The position numbers and the translations under genes were made by a program. Of a stretch of 64,000 bases of DNA, positions 63,250 through 64,000 are shown in pieces. Source of the stretch: Sphaerotilus microaerophilus (GTDB lineage: Bacteria > Pseudomonadota > Gammaproteobacteria > Burkholderiales > Burkholderiaceae_C). Location: the NCBI RefSeq assembly GCF_023734135.1, contig NZ_AP025730.1, forward strand, positions 1,302,001 through 1,366,000, in the 5' to 3' direction. The notes beneath the pieces were generated by a model. That model worked only from the letters and a program-made list of their open reading frames with translations, was not told the origin of the DNA and ran no database searches. Each line of letters opens with the position of its first letter. The stretch's first letter is position 1.

Positions 63250-64000
63250 CGCCCGCCGACATCCAGGCCCTGGGCAAGGTCGCCGTGCTGATGGGCGGCA
63301 CCTCCGCCGAGCGCGAGATCTCGCTGCTTTCGGGCGGCGGCGTGCTGGCGGCGCTGCGCGCCAAGGGCGTGGACGCGCAGGCCTTCGATCCCGCCGGGCG
63401 CGCGCTGACCGAGCTGAAGGCCGAGGGCTTTGCGCGCTGCTTCATCGCGCTGCACGGCCGCCACGGCGAGGACGGCACGGTGCAGGGCGCGCTGGAGCTG
63501 CTGGGCATCCCATACACCGGCTCGGGCGTGATGGCCTCGGCCATCGCGATGGACAAGGTCATGACCAAGCGCGTCTGGCTGGCCGAGGCCCTGCCCACGC
63601 CGCGCTGGGTGCGCCTGGGCGTGGACGAGCAGCAGCGCGAGCGCGTGCGCACGGTGCCTGACGAGTTGGGCCTGCCGCTCATCGTCAAGCCCCCCCGCGA
63701 GGGCAGCTCGATCGGTGTGACCAAGGTGCATGGCTACTCCGAGATGCAGGACGCCGTGCAGCTGGCCGCGCGCTACGACCCCGACGTGCTCTGCGAGGAA
63801 TTCATCGACGGCGAGGAAGTGACCTGCCCGGTGCTGGGCGAGGGCGCCGAGGCGCGGGCGCTGCCGGTGGTGCGCATCCAGCCGCCCGAGGCCGGCTACG
63901 ACTACCAGAACAAGTACTTCACCGATGAGGTGCGCTACCTCTGCCCGAGCGGCCTGCCCGAGGCCGAGGAGCGCGAGATCCAGCGCATCGTCGTGGCGGC
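63246..64000 (+). CDS. ddl: D-alanine-D-alanine ligase, 3'-truncated by the window end
   Basis: About 251 codons are visible, with no stop before the window ends. [22 protein letters not shown] is the Ddl N-terminal signature, [30 protein letters not shown] carries the conserved substrate segment and [19 protein letters not shown] is the ATP-grasp loop. It makes D-Ala-D-Ala, used by the MurF half of the fusion enzyme. It overlaps murC by ATGA. Confidence 0.96.
   Translation, partial: MTPADIQALGKVAVLMGGTSAEREISLLSGGGVLAALRAKGVDAQAFDPAGRALTELKAEGFARCFIALHGRHGEDGTVQGALELLGIPYTGSGVMASAIAMDKVMTKRVWLAEALPTPRWVRLGVDEQQRERVRTVPDELGLPLIVKPPREGSSIGVTKVHGYSEMQDAVQLAARYDPDVLCEEFIDGEEVTCPVLGEGAEARALPVVRIQPPEAGYDYQNKYFTDEVRYLCPSGLPEAEEREIQRIVVA

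Overview
The window is a GC-rich, gene-dense stretch of bacterial chromosome. Its gene order is that of a Burkholderiales betaproteobacterium: fur and bamE divergent, then dapB-exbB-exbD-leuS-lptE-holA, hpf-ptsN-hprK, mreBCD-mrdA-rodA, a murE-murF fusion inside the dcw cluster, and a CIRCE-controlled groESL. The Sphaerotilus/Leptothrix/Rubrivivax/Ideonella group is my best guess, but the sequence alone does not settle the genus. I see no phage, insertion sequence, CRISPR array, tRNA or rRNA, and no clearly frameshifted gene.

Layout. 1-3.6 kb: tail of an accessory cluster (chalcone-isomerase-like protein, GPH-type transporter, DUF3833 lipoprotein, short-chain dehydrogenase, NTF2-like protein). 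3.7-5.3 kb: a TonB-C-like secreted protein and corA on the minus strand. 5.7-7.8 kb: hpf, ptsN and hprK (ribosome hibernation and nitrogen PTS). 7.9-15.5 kb: fur against bamE-dapB-exbBD-leuS-lptE-holA. 15.5-17.8 kb: groES-groEL with CIRCE operator. 17.9-20.5 kb: a sigma-54-type promoter, type IV pilin gene and a PglL/Wzy-like O-oligosaccharyltransferase. 20.5-23.3 kb: moaC, an M48 metalloprotease and a four-helix membrane protein. 23.4-27.4 kb (minus): recA (LexA box)-recX, then sucC-sucD. 27.5-29.9 kb: a two-component system. 29.9-36.1 kb (minus): mreB-mreC-mreD-mrdA-rodA, the rod-shape operon. 36.4-38.2 kb: gatC-gatA without gatB. 38.2-49.4 kb: accessory and transport genes (VOC protein, YegD-like Hsp70, two MFS carriers, EamA carrier, GNAT and ICMT-like enzymes, a zinc-sensing CZB-GGDEF cyclase, a FecR/DUF6600 envelope protein, an alpha-carbonic anhydrase). 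49.7-64 kb: the dcw division and cell-wall cluster mraZ-rsmH-ftsL-ftsI-murEF-mraY-murD-ftsW-murG-murC-ddl, cut by the window end in ddl.

How it works together. Two long operons of opposite orientation, about 14 kb apart, supply cell elongation (MreBCD, PBP2, RodA) and precursor synthesis plus division (dcw). Several of their products carry lineage-type additions: a long Ala/Pro/Ser tail on PBP2, an acidic/polyproline insert in MurD, a His-rich insert and altered active-site motif in MurG, and a MurE-MurF fusion. Most dcw genes overlap by ATGA or TGATG, which points to translational coupling. The readable regulatory sites are a LexA box at recA, CIRCE at groES, a -24/-12 promoter at pilA and a 10-bp-periodic MraZ operator over the mraZ start.

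Most of the window is conserved housekeeping. I did not find a clearly new multi-gene system. The best leads are the incomplete chalcone-isomerase-like cluster at the left edge and the unusual features of the cell-wall enzymes.
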